Shown: positions 19,590 through 29,578 of the stretch, one piece after another | How the letters are laid out: every line of letters begins with the position of its first letter | Position numbering within the stretch: the first letter of the stretch is position 1 | NCBI GenBank assembly: GCA_022376515.1 | Contig: WTXI01000321.1 | Location: forward strand, 1 to 39,857 | From: Lactifluus volemus | Taxonomy: Eukaryota; Basidiomycota; Agaricomycetes; Russulales; Russulaceae | Length of the DNA: 39,857 nt | Reading direction: 5' to 3' | Position numbers and translations under genes: made by a program | The notes under the pieces: model-generated | What the model was told of the DNA's origin: nothing | The model's input: only the letters and a program-made list of their open reading frames with translations | Database searches by the model: none

Positions 19590-20495
19590 CGTGGCATTAC
19601 CACGTGACGTGAGCTTTTGAACACCTCCGCCTCCTCAGTCGAGTTCTCCTCTACTACACGATCATAATTGCCACAAATTATCAACACATTACAGTAACTT
19701 CCTAAATAGAAAAGCCAAAAGTGCGTGTAAAGTTTCTATCTGACGTTAGGATGCGCGAGTTGGAGATTGTTCGAGTGCTTTGGAGATAGCACAAACTCAG
19801 CGCGTTACACTCTTCAGCGATGCCAGCTCCAGAGAGGCAAGGGGAATGGAAACGTCTTCGTCAATCAGATTTAATTATATATCCTATCACCAGGTCACTC
19901 TTCTAGAAATTTTAGATCGAAGAGTGATAACAAATCGATTTAATCAGACGGAGTGGGAGGGGTCATGTATAGTTGTACATATGCATGGGTCAAATAGGTT
20001 CATGAAAAGGAAAAAAAAAACGTTCATTCGGGGGCAGAACGAGAGACAAAGTTGTTTGAGAGGTCGTACCACGATCCCCCACCCCGCTTCGCTTCGCCAA
20101 AGTACTATTCCACCCGGAGGCACGTAACGCTACACGTTCACCTCAAGAATAGTTGCGCGGTGCCAGTGGCGGGGTGAGGGGGAGGCAGCCAGACGTATCC
20201 AGGAAACGGCGGTAGACTAGGCCACGGCCCTCTGTTCTGCGGCTCGAATACTGCATAATAAAACCTAGGGCCCCCCCGTGGATCGTACTGACTCTGCCGC
20301 GAGAAGTAGGAATCGGACGACGTCCATTGCGGAGCGGGAACGCTCATCGCTCGCGGGCCCATGACCCATCCACCGTGGTCGGGCGGGGCTCTCGATCTTT
20401 GACGTTTACGGCGCGTACGCTTTTGTTTCTTCTCTGCGTCTGGCCGTCGTCCTTCTTCCGATGAAGGCTCGCCGGAGGAAGAGGAGGAGGAGGAG
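19590..20495. repeat. Tandem-array block gamma, unit 2
   Basis: Counterpart of 1040-1975. It starts at 'tggcattaccac' and covers the C-terminal half of the 224-aa gene. Sequence upstream of that gene (20496-21701) is not present in unit 1. Confidence 0.85.
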
Positions 20496-20812
20496 GAGGA
20501 GGGGCTCGAGAGCCTATTGAAAGGAGCTGGCGGTGGTGGCATGTGGTTTAGCCTGTTAGCCCGAATGACTGCCTCGTCTTTGGATTCTATTATGGTGGCG
20601 AGGTGAGGACCGGTAGTGTATAAGGAGCGTATAGTCGCGTTCTGCGGGAACGAACGCAAGTTTGGCAACGCGTAGATAAATTGACCGGGCGCATTTTGGA
20701 ACGGATTCCCAAAGCCAGAACACGTCCGCGTCCACGACGGTGATGGTGGTGATGGTAATGGCAGTGACGATGAATAAGGTGACAAGTGAGCTTGTTGAGA
20801 TCTAGGATACAT
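20138..20812 (-). CDS. Pro/Ser-rich protein with a basic patch, function unknown
   Basis: A 224-aa single-exon frame starting at an ATG (20812) that follows an AT-rich leader (..aaaaataaataa) and ending at TGA. The N-terminal 70 residues are Ser/Pro-rich. Residues near 92-112 are Pro then nine or more Ser in a row (GAG/GAC trinucleotide repeats on the plus strand). A Glu-rich stretch follows, then a strongly basic segment (KKQKRTRRKRQRSR, about 128-141) that looks like a nuclear localisation signal. The tail has Trp, Tyr and Pro (GYVWLPPPHP). I do not recognise the family. A truncated, frame-broken copy lies at 1600-1975, so this is the only potentially working copy in the array. Confidence 0.5.
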   Translation of the reverse strand: MYPRSQQAHLSPYSSSLPLPSPPSPSWTRTCSGFGNPFQNAPGQFIYALPNLRSFPQNATIRSLYTTGPHLATIIESKDEAVIRANRLNHMPPPPAPFNRLSSPSSSSSSSSSGEPSSEEGRRPDAEKKQKRTRRKRQRSRAPPDHGGWVMGPRAMSVPAPQWTSSDSYFSRQSQYDPRGGPRFYYAVFEPQNRGPWPSLPPFPGYVWLPPPHPATGTAQLFLR

Positions 20813-21701
20813 TTATTTATTTTTGATTGGGGAGAGAGGAGACAAAATGTTTCGATCGGTCCACCACCCAGGGAGAAAGGGGGGTTGACAAAGGAACGTC
20901 CGATTGTCCTTGGGCTGCTCGAGTGTACCCCTAGTTATACCAACCCCCCCGCTCGAGAAATGTGGCACGGAACAAAGCATTCAGTCCACCACCCTCGGCC
21001 AAACAAAGCGGTGTGCCACCGGGCGCTAATTGCACTGGCAGGGAAATAGTAACAAGCGAGAAAGACATGGTCTTTCTCTCTCATAAGACTAGGCAGGGGA
21101 ATAAAGACCATCTGAGTCAGGCAGTCAGACCTTGACCGCTGCAATCGCCACTTGTTGGAACCACGGAACGAATGCGGTAGGGGTACAGAGGGATGGAGCG
21201 CGTCCATAAAGAGAGTACGGCGTTCTCGACGGCGGGGATGTGGCATTTCAAGTCACGTGGTTATGGCTATCAAACTTCCATTCCACACGGTGCCGAGATG
21301 AGATAAATTTTTTGGGGGAGTGGTGACCCGCAACGACACACTACTCTTATTTAGAGGTTACTACAATTACACGCGACATAACGGCAAAGAAAACTCGAAA
21401 AAGCCACCGACATTATTGATGGCGGAGACGTGTCGCCATGTGGGACACCACAAAGCCAAATTAATATGCCAAGAAAAACTGCCCAGCAGCTACCAGGCTC
21501 TCTCGTGCCTTCCTGCTATTAGTTCAACCCTGCACTCAGAATAAGGTGAGCCCACGTAAGATTGCCTTGCACGCGCAATTCGGTAAGCATAGTTTGGTCG
21601 CTGGTGGGACTAGCAGTGGAATGGAATGGAGGTGGCACCGAAACAGGTCGCAATGCAGAAATTGCCCGAGACAGTCCGACCAGGAGCGCGCGGAACACGT
21701 G
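20813..21701. other. No gene recognised between gamma and delta of unit 2
   Basis: The 5' region of the 224-aa gene occupies the left end. The remainder has only short frames on both strands. It is not duplicated elsewhere in the window. Confidence 0.45.
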
Positions 21702-23000
21702 CAACAACCCAATTCTTCCCGTTTTGCATTCAGGTACCGGTGACTTGGATCCCATCAAGAGACCTTGTTCTTCATACATTGCATGAAGGTATTGGGACAT
21801 TTGAGGCGCATCAGAAGCCTAGGAGAAGGCAACGTTATGAAAATTTCTCTTCGCATCCATTGAGAAAGATAACGCACCTTTCCGAGCAGCACGCTAAAAA
21901 TAAGAGTGCGAGAAGGTTGATGCCCAGAACGAATCAGTGCTTCGATTGCGGTCCTAAACATCGAAATAGGGTTTGAGTAAGGGTTCAAGTGAAAGAACAA
22001 AACGACTTACAGCATGCTGATGCCGCTTTCGACACCCGCCAACTCTATTCCATGTTCTGTTTCATCTTCAACATAAGATGAAAGCTTGTCAGATGTCGGG
22101 ACGTGCGCGTATGCCGAGGATATGCCAGGACGTTGCGTTCCCACGTCTAACATCGTTGCGGCGGGGTAAATTAGGTAAATCATTAAAAATAACTGCTGGA
22201 CAGACCATCGCTATTGGAAATAAGCACAGGCTTCAGGCTGTGCTCGGTGCCTTGCCACTGCAAGACGACCGCCGATTGACCGACATATGTCCAGTGGAGC
22301 GAAAAGTTCCTATATATCGGCGCATGAGTCGAAATCGGGCGGGTGTGTCAAAGATGTGACGTCACGTACGCGAGAGGGAACGTCTGCCGAAGGTATCCCC
22401 GCAAATCGGCTTGGTAACCTTCGACGCGAGAGCCATCGAGGTTTTGCTGCTCCCTATTCCCCAAAATTAAGTAATCGGATGGGTAACGAAGGGTATATGC
22501 ATACAATATGTCCAGTGCACCCTCGATGTTCTCTTTGACCGACGTACTATACGACTGGGATCGAAACGCGGCAGAGACGTGGTTTGGCAACCACGCATGT
22601 GCATGATTTGCCGACACATCGGACAAGAGTAGATGATTGGCGACTCGTTCCGCATAAGCGCTAACGACGAATGCCAGGCAGCAGAGCATGAGAAGGACCA
22701 ACATGACTGGAGGTGCGCGACGGCGGACAGTCCTGCTGGACGGGATCTGGTCTAGCAAAGGGAGACGCTCCTTGGAGGTGTAGATATTCTTCTGAGAAAA
22801 ACGATTGAAATGTGGGGAAGCTTCTGCTTCAAGATCGATGTCGAAAAGAGGGGTGGTATCGATGGTATGATAGGAAGCACCAGGGAGTGGATGCACTGAC
22901 ATGATGAAGTGCGGAAAGTAAAGGAGAGGAAGAGTGAAGAAAAAAAAAAAAAGGAATGAAATTTAAAGGAAGGGAGAGTTGGTATGGAGAGAGAGGCGGG
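21702..23000. repeat. Tandem-array block delta, unit 2
   Basis: Matches 2622-3935 across its length, including the poly-A run near 22940 and the purine-rich end. Confidence 0.9.
21755..22902 (-). pseudogene. M20 (CPS1-like) carboxypeptidase pseudogene, unit 2
   Basis: The better of two copies. From an ATG at 22902 the frame is open for 184 codons: a cytosolic N terminus, one membrane anchor (about 65-84, VMLVLLMLCCLAFVVSAYA), then a luminal part with YLRQTFPLAYV, equivalent to the YL..TFPLV motif of CPS1. Further on, in other frames, come VVLQWQGTEHSLKPVLI and RTAIEALIRSGHQPSRTLIFS, both typical of M20 (W.G....LKP.LL before the metal site; the helix LEALEELL..GF.P.RT after it). Where the metal-binding HxD is expected, the sequence reads Asn-Ser-Asp-Gly, and stop codons follow. 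It is therefore inactive. The C-terminal half of the family is missing. Confidence 0.7.
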
Positions 23001-23024
23001 TGACGCCGATGAATGGCAGCCGAA

Positions 23025-23349
23025 TTATCTATCGACGTTTACAACAACAGAACAGAAGCATACAGTAGTGACAGGCGCTCAATCTTGAGATTTATAGGGT
23101 GCTAATTACATAATATTCTATTCATTACAGGTACACGTTGTGCTCGTGTCTACGTGTGGATCGTAGGCTGCACATTCCTGTTTTCGTGAACATGAGTACA
23201 TAGCGCATGAGAGTCGTTCCCAAGGATCCGACATAATTGATTAGGGCTGCATGATAGCGCGCCACATATCAGGAAGGAACCCTCTCAAATGTTTCAGGGC
23301 TTATTTCCTACGGCGCGAACGTAAGCTATTCATGTACGATAGTGTAAAT
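23025..23349. repeat. Tandem-array block alpha, unit 3 (5' part lost)
   Basis: Carries the 3' part of alpha ('gtcgttcccaaggatcc' to 'catgtacgatagtgta'), with a different sequence in the middle, at about 23080-23200. Confidence 0.75.
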
Positions 23350-23353
23350 AAAT

Positions 23354-23617
23354 TTAGAAGCTTTCGAACATCAAAATCTGACCTTGTGATATGGCGGCGT
23401 TAGCCAGTTTGTCTACATTGTCTGCATCTTTGATGTGGGGTTGAGGGTGCGGACCCGGGATGTGGAGAAAGTGTGGGGTCCGTGACGCACTGTCGGGGGT
23501 AGACAAGTCGGCAGGTGATGATGGGCTGGTCTGAGAGTACGGCGACTCGTCAGATAGAGAGTTATGGCGCGAGGGGATGGAAAGTGGATGCAGGTAATGG
23601 GACATCTCGATTGAGTG
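23354..23617 (-). CDS. Short frame of block beta, function unknown
   Basis: The first ATG of this frame (MSHYLHPLSIPSRHNSLSDE...) is about 80 nt downstream of a TATA box at 23697-23706. The frame runs through a Ser/Pro-rich stretch to DADNVDKLANAAISQGQILMFESF and a stop, about 85 codons. The other two beta copies keep parts of the same residues with frameshifts. It may be the first exon of a longer decayed gene that continued into alpha. I recognise no family, and it may be a pseudogene. Confidence 0.3.
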   Translation of the reverse strand, partial: HSIEMSHYLHPLSIPSRHNSLSDESPYSQTSPSSPADLSTPDSASRTPHFLHIPGPHPQPHIKDADNVDKLANAAISQGQILMFESF

Positions 23618-23696
23618 GTGTTTTGTGAATGAAAGTTCGAGGTTTGATGTTATCGTTCGAAGGGGGGGGATTGAGGATCCACCATAGAACAATGGC

Positions 23697-23706
23697 CTAT
23701 TTATAC
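23697..23706 (-). promoter_or_regulatory. TATA box upstream of the block beta frame
   Basis: Minus strand TATAAATAGG. The unit 1 and unit 2 copies read TACAAATATG at the same place, so only unit 3 keeps the consensus. Confidence 0.4.
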
Positions 23707-23917
23707 TATTGCAGAAATGTGATATCCGCAGTACTTGTGAATATGGCTAAGTGTGAATGCGATGCGCCGAGGACAATGCATGTTGTCGGATGAAGGATAA
23801 GCCACATATAGGAGAACACCTGTGGCAAGAAACACAGCAAAGACCAGTTTCGACGCGGTAGCGGCTGTGTAACGTACGTGTAACCGCGGTTGGCCCTAGC
23901 CCGGTCGGCGAATTCCG

Positions 23918-24600
23918 AAACGGGGTGCAAGCGCCCACTGGATTACGTACACGGGCGATCCTGTGATCTTTGCCTTGACCAACTCGTCGCTGTTGCCGGG
24001 CATTCTTTACTCCTACTCTTCACTCAGGAGAGACTTCGGAGGAAATCTCGGTGCTATTGCGATATTTCTGTTACGGGTTCTCCGAGTCTACAACTTGAAC
24101 CGGAGTCTGGTTCCTGGGTCTGGAGCACGGTACCAGTCCTACGATTCTTCTTGGCGTGCTTCCGAAACTCATTTTACTGCCTTATATATCAAGAGCGGTG
24201 TTCATTTTATGACTATTTTAGTACCATAATTCCAAAGAGTATGTTTGCTCCATGGTCCGGGTTTCACGGCCTACTCATCTCGATCTCGTCTTGTGGCATT
24301 CATACCGCACCCGTGCCCCTCTCATTGATTCAATCTCACCCTGCTTTTCAAAGATCGTTTCCTTACGACAGTGTATGACTCGTACAAATAGTCTCCATTG
24401 TCAGCACCTCGAAGCGCAGATTCAGAATCACGGCTTTGGGTGTGAAAATAGTGGCAGCGACTCTCGTTGTGTTGATCATTCCACATCGCTAGCCACAATA
24501 CCCTGGCATACAATAATGCCCAGTTCATCTCGCAAAAACTCTTCACCATAGCTATTTTGTCCCTCCTCGTGAAGCACTAGACACTCGTTCAATCCTCCTC
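23918..24600. repeat. Tandem-array block epsilon, unit 3
   Basis: Second copy of 18718-19395. It ends 20-30 bases before the start codon of the next gene, where the match to unit 2 stops, so this is the right edge of the array. Confidence 0.85.
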
Positions 24601-24622
24601 ATAATTTCTTCGCATCAAAAGA

Positions 24623-25381
24623 ATGTCTCAACCGCCTCAACCGCTTCCCATTTCCTACCTTTACGCGATTGCTGAGCATCGTGCCCTACCCGAACCATTC
24701 GAGTTACCATCCTTCCAATATGACACGCAGGGGCCGCAGGTCGACCATGCACGTTCTATGCCTTCTAACTATAATCAAGACTCTCATCGCGGCCCTCCTC
24801 AATGCACGGTGACGCATTCTATCCCGATTCACGGGCCCGTACCCGGAAGTCAAAGCCAAGGTTTCCCCGGTATTGATGGAGCCCAACGTCCCTCGTTCCC
24901 GTTATACGATCCATATTCTGCTCCCTCGTGGTCTTACATCGCGAAACTGAAAATGAACAACACCGTCGCCAACACGTGGGACCTCACTCTCCTTAATGAC
25001 CTTGCATACATCGAGCGCAACGCCCTCTTCGACAACACCACCACCTTGCGTCCTAGAATCCTGGAGTTCTGGAAATCCTGGGTGAATCTTCACATGCCAG
25101 GATTGAGATTCCGTGACATGGTGCACAAGGTTCGCATGATAGAGCAAACGCTCATAGGGTACGACTGGTTCGTTGGAATGACTACGATGTGCGAAGCTAT
25201 CCCGGAGATGCTCAGGTTTGAGGGACTTCTCAAACAGCGAATGGCAGCAAGGCGGAGCGCCCAAGAAAAGAAATTGGCACACGATAAAGCGGCGGAGATG
25301 CTAGTTGCAGACAGGAGGAAGGTTCAGGTTGCTCAAGCCCAAGCGCACGCGCAGCAAGCCCACCGTCAGGCGCGGCAGTGA
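24623..25381 (+). CDS. 252-aa protein with helical C-terminal half, function unknown
   Basis: Single-exon frame from an ATG in a favourable context (aaaagaATGTC) to TGA. The first 110 residues are Pro/Gln/Ser-rich and probably disordered. From about residue 115 comes a folded-looking part with WDLTLLNDLAYIERNALFD, RILEFWKSWVNLHMPGLRFRDMV and LIGYDWFVGM. The last 50 residues are Arg/Lys/Ala/Gln-rich and likely helical or coiled coil (QEKKLAHDKAAEMLVADRRKVQVAQAQ). No signal peptide or membrane segment. I do not recognise the family. It starts right after the epsilon block, so its promoter would lie within repeated DNA. Confidence 0.65.
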   Translation: MSQPPQPLPISYLYAIAEHRALPEPFELPSFQYDTQGPQVDHARSMPSNYNQDSHRGPPQCTVTHSIPIHGPVPGSQSQGFPGIDGAQRPSFPLYDPYSAPSWSYIAKLKMNNTVANTWDLTLLNDLAYIERNALFDNTTTLRPRILEFWKSWVNLHMPGLRFRDMVHKVRMIEQTLIGYDWFVGMTTMCEAIPEMLRFEGLLKQRMAARRSAQEKKLAHDKAAEMLVADRRKVQVAQAQAHAQQAHRQARQ

Positions 25382-28300
25382 CCGTATCTCTTGTCTATTC
25401 TATAATGAGGCTGTTTGATATAGTTTATTGATAGTACCAACAAGACTATTCCTCGCCAAACTTGGCCTTTACAGAAGGCAATGAACAATGGTAGTAACTT
25501 ACTGATCATGATGGTGTGGAAGGCAGTGATAAGAAGCACGCCCTGTGTCCGAGCACCCAGGCGTCTAACCCTGATAGACGCCACTACTCACTGGCACTGT
25601 TCTACACTTGGTATATGATGGCCCAGCCGCCAACGTGGCCAAATTGACCAGTCCATTTGCTATGACACTTTGACGTGATTCACAGACCGTTGAATCATCT
25701 CACCACATGCGAAATCAGCGCGCATTTATCTTGCCCTAGCCTACATGCTATCCCTCTTTCCAAATTGTTCCAGTGAACCGAGACTTGGCCCAGGCCCTAG
25801 CTCCGCGTATCGAGAGTGAAGAGTTTCACTGTACAGCCACAACAAACCCCACCGGCGCTCAGACCTTCCGAAAAAGGGTGCCAAGGGCCACTCGGCCAGG
25901 GGTCCGCCATCCAATCAAAAGCGTCAACCGGCTCGGGATCATATTAGTTTCCGTAGCGGTGCGGTGCACGGAGGGTCTCTTCTAGATTCGGCATCCGTAC
26001 ATCGTACGTTCACTGCGGAACTGATTCATCATTCTCTTAGGCGCGCTTATGGTGACAGCCAGCCAGCTTGTGGTCTGCGTGGCCCACTCATGGAACGTTG
26101 ACATCATGTTTCATGTATCGGTTCCCTCTTCTCAGGCTACTATAGTAGTAGTTCGGGACGTCTTTTCATTGGGTCAGTCATCATGCCCTCAGGCCGTCAC
26201 CTCAACAAGAACGGCCCATGAACGTCAAACTATTATTGTGAGGCGTTTCCTCGGGAAACTACGATAGGAACTGGCCTCCACTGCCCAGTGGCCGCCCTCG
26301 GCTTCCTTATGTGATTTTCATCGCACTCGGTTCCTGGAGAAGGTGCGCAGCGGAGAATACGTAAAATGAATCACACAACTTTCTGTCATCGGTCTAGCGG
26401 GGCCCCGCCATAAACATTCTTGGCGAACGCTTCCCAGAGTTGATCGAGTTTTTGCTATGCTTATCGTTCCAAGTTTAGGCCTGGTACCCATGTACGTTTT
26501 TTGTCCGATTCGCGCACCCTCGTGACGGAGTGCTTATCGATGATTAGTTGGTTTTCCGACACTTTGGTGATAGGAAGTTTGACACAACTCGTAATGATTG
26601 CCACGTCACCCGGGAAATCACGAACACACCACACTGACACCAATCGAGCTTTGAAGCATCGGCACGATTCCCGGCATATCGACACTGCATGTTCCCCCAA
26701 AGTCACAACTACCTCATTTGCGACTCCCACCTTCTCTTGCCTCGTTCAAGTGTAACGTGTTTGAACAAGACCCATGAGTGGGTGTACGGATGCTGAAGGA
26801 ACACTGACTCTCTACGGACATCCTGGACTATTTATTCTGTCCGACGATGGTGATGGCGATCTAGAGTAAAGCACTGTCATTTTTGCACAGTTCTCAGTGG
26901 CAGACCATCTCTTACCCTACCTTCGGTGTTGAAAAATACCGTACGAAAACGCAACTTCCGGAACACAGCCTTTCACTTTGGAGTTAACACTTCGCACATT
27001 GCTAGTGTCCTCGTGCGCGCTTCTGCTTTAGGGGTTCTAGATCCACTTTACGCTTTATCCTGCGCAACGGGGCCGTATGTGACTTCCTTCCGTTTATGGT
27101 TATGTTCCCTGTCTTCCCAGTTAACCTATTTTGGACCGAATGATGAACCACCCCTAGACACGGACACAGAATCCATCGATGGCGCGATGCGAGCATGGGA
27201 AAATCTAATGCAGAACTTTGAAGGAATCCCCTTGTGGAGATATTGGGAGTGGCTCCCACTGTTCTGACCCCTGATCAATAGTACTAGTAGGACCCCTGAC
27301 ATGAATCGGTTCCGCGATCGATCAATCATGCCGTTCAGTCGCGCCCACATCCGCATGTCTATACTACTCGCTCGTGTATGTCCTAAAGCGAGTGCTGCGC
27401 TCGTCAAAACTGGAAGTGGCTGTGTGGTACAAACAATGGATGCTGATGCGTTATCTATGGCTGGGTGCTATAGCCTCTCTGGAAGAGTGACGCTCTTTTA
27501 TCGCCCGAGCTGATGTGAATAGCTTTGCGAAAGAGATAGACTCCCCCTCAACGCTTGATATTGTCAGCCTCATGGCAGGGTATCCAATAACCATGTCCCG
27601 TATATTTCCCCACCAGAATGAGTAACTTGAAAAGTAAAAATATCCAGTCTCAAATGAGATCAAATGAGATCAACTCCGACACTCAATATGAACGCGAGCG
27701 TGAGCTTGGAAACGATTGATTGGCTATTCCAATGACGTCTCCCGAAAACACTCGTATCAAAGCCAGCCATGATGGCTAGCTCAGATAGAAATGCTATTAC
27801 AGTGAATTAATAACTAGGAAAGAGGAAGTAATATAGCACAATCAGGAGCCGAGCCTGTCGTCGCTGTTGGACCATAGCAACTGTTCCGTATGGTCAATTT
27901 ACTGTCAATTCGCGGTATTGACCATTCGGAAAGAGAACCCCAAAAAGCTCCAGAGGCGCCGAGGCCTCAGTCGCAGTGAAACCAACAGCGCAAGAGGGAG
28001 ACCTTCATGGAAGCGAGCCGGGCCCAGTCATATGCAGAGCGGCACCACAATATGAAAGTTGATGCGTGTTCAGCCTTGAGAAAAATAATCGTTCCCAGGG
28101 CAAAAAATTGCTCCATGTGAATGACGACGCGATGTTGTTGAGTGCCAATGTGAGGTCGACATCGACAATGCTTCCACAAGCCCTGGAAGGATACTGTACC
28201 AGATTTTGTTCTATTAGTATTAAAAGGACTGGCTGTCAACTTACCCCCGAATGGACGTCAGAGCGAGCAGACGGGTGAACTCAGTCATTCTGGCTCAAAG

Positions 28301-29389
28301 GTACTATTATTAGTGACTAAAATAAGCTCCGACGCTCTCGGGGGTTTGGAGTGCGAGCCGAGGCAATGAATGGAGATACAGTACCCACAAAGGCTGAAAG
28401 GATATAAATCAGTTCTACATGCAGCATACTATAGCCACGATCGTCGATTGACATTCGAACAATCATCGCATCTGCTGAATCCGTGTCTTTTGACTCTACT
28501 AAGCGACCAGCGCTCTGCATTTGCATTGTGCTGTAAGACGCCGTCAGAGCGTGGTCGACGATATGCACTGCATCACGCAAGAAATAGAGGGTTTGGCAGG
28601 TGATCGCGTTTTCGTTTTCCAACTCCGTTGCCCCATCAGTGCTCCAGAGATTTAGCCGACGGGGACAACCGCATGTACATACGGTAACATACCCAACTTG
28701 ACTCTCTTTTTCAAAACATTGTAATGGCGAGATGGTGAGCAAGGAAGTTGAACATGACGATGAGAGGGATCTCAGAGTAGATCGCCGTCCGAGTCAGAGG
28801 AGGGATGACGTATTGACGTTCCCTAAACGCCCAAGAAGTAACTCATTGCGTCATCAAGCTTGCGTGGTCTATACCCTCACGGAAGCCTTCCTTTGTTCTG
28901 CATCGTAATACATAACAATCTCGACGCATGACCACGTCATGCATCGGAAACAATAGCATAGGAATGCATAGACATCACGGACGACCGCCCAAGGGGAAGA
29001 CTCGGAATACTGCTGCGACTCGGAGTTGATTACAAATCGTTTCCCATGTGCCAACAGCGCAACGTGCATATATCTTATGACCTATATTACATCTGCTGAG
29101 ATGTGGACGGAGATGCCAGGAGGCGCCTGGTGGCTGTGAGTAGCCTGAAGGAGGGGGATCTGATGCTGCCAACCCCTTTTCCCCTCCCTAAAGTCGCTGT
29201 GACGGGGGCAGTGACTTTAGTTAATAATCATGTCTGCTTTTCCTGTCTCCTGTCGTTTGCCTTGTACACGTATCTACACCATCCTTTGTTTTTTGAATCA
29301 ACATCACCTACCATAAATGGCAGCCGTGAGCAACTTGGCCGCCACGACACGATGTTATTCATCCGAGACAACAAGCCAGAAACACCATC
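25382..29389. other. About 4 kb with no recognisable gene
   Basis: Only short frames on both strands. None shows a known domain, a membrane segment pattern or a convincing exon chain. A minus frame at 28317-28742 (141 codons, no ATG at its head) is the longest and is unrecognised. A 10-bp direct duplication ('aaatgagatc' twice) occurs near 27652-27671. Confidence 0.5.
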
Positions 29390-29578
29390 TTGCGTACTGT
29401 GTCGGTCTTATCTCTTACGGTCACACTGGGGTGCACACTGGCGGTGAATCTTCCGGTTATTTGTCCTTTAGATGATGGGGCTACTTGCCGGTGGAAACCG
29501 CGAGGTTGCGGTGCGGGTTTCTACGGGCTGGAGTCACTGACCGATCGCGATTGTTTGCACCTCTTCGGGGCTTGTTAA
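29390..29578 (+). pseudogene. Cys-rich secreted-like frame without an ATG
   Basis: Reads (L)RTVSVLSLTVTLGCTLAVNLP, a plausible signal peptide. A mature part of about 40 residues follows with five Cys (ICP, TCR, GCG, DCL, GAC at the very end), then a stop, as in small secreted Cys-rich proteins. The codon at the expected start is TTG, not ATG, and no upstream ATG is in frame. Either the start was lost, an upstream exon supplies it, or the frame is chance. No family is assigned. Confidence 0.3.

Larger units (their letters stand above)
23350..23884. repeat. Tandem-array block beta, unit 3
   Basis: Third copy of beta. It lacks both the LINE insertion and the hairpin, so it shows the empty site for each: one 'gcatgttgtcgg' and one 'gcaaagac'. 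The minus strand keeps a TATAAATAGG box (23697-23706). Confidence 0.85.

Noticed and set aside
28317..28742. 141-codon minus-strand frame
   Set aside because: No ATG at its head, no recognised residues, no promoter or exon context; kept only as part of the unassigned stretch.
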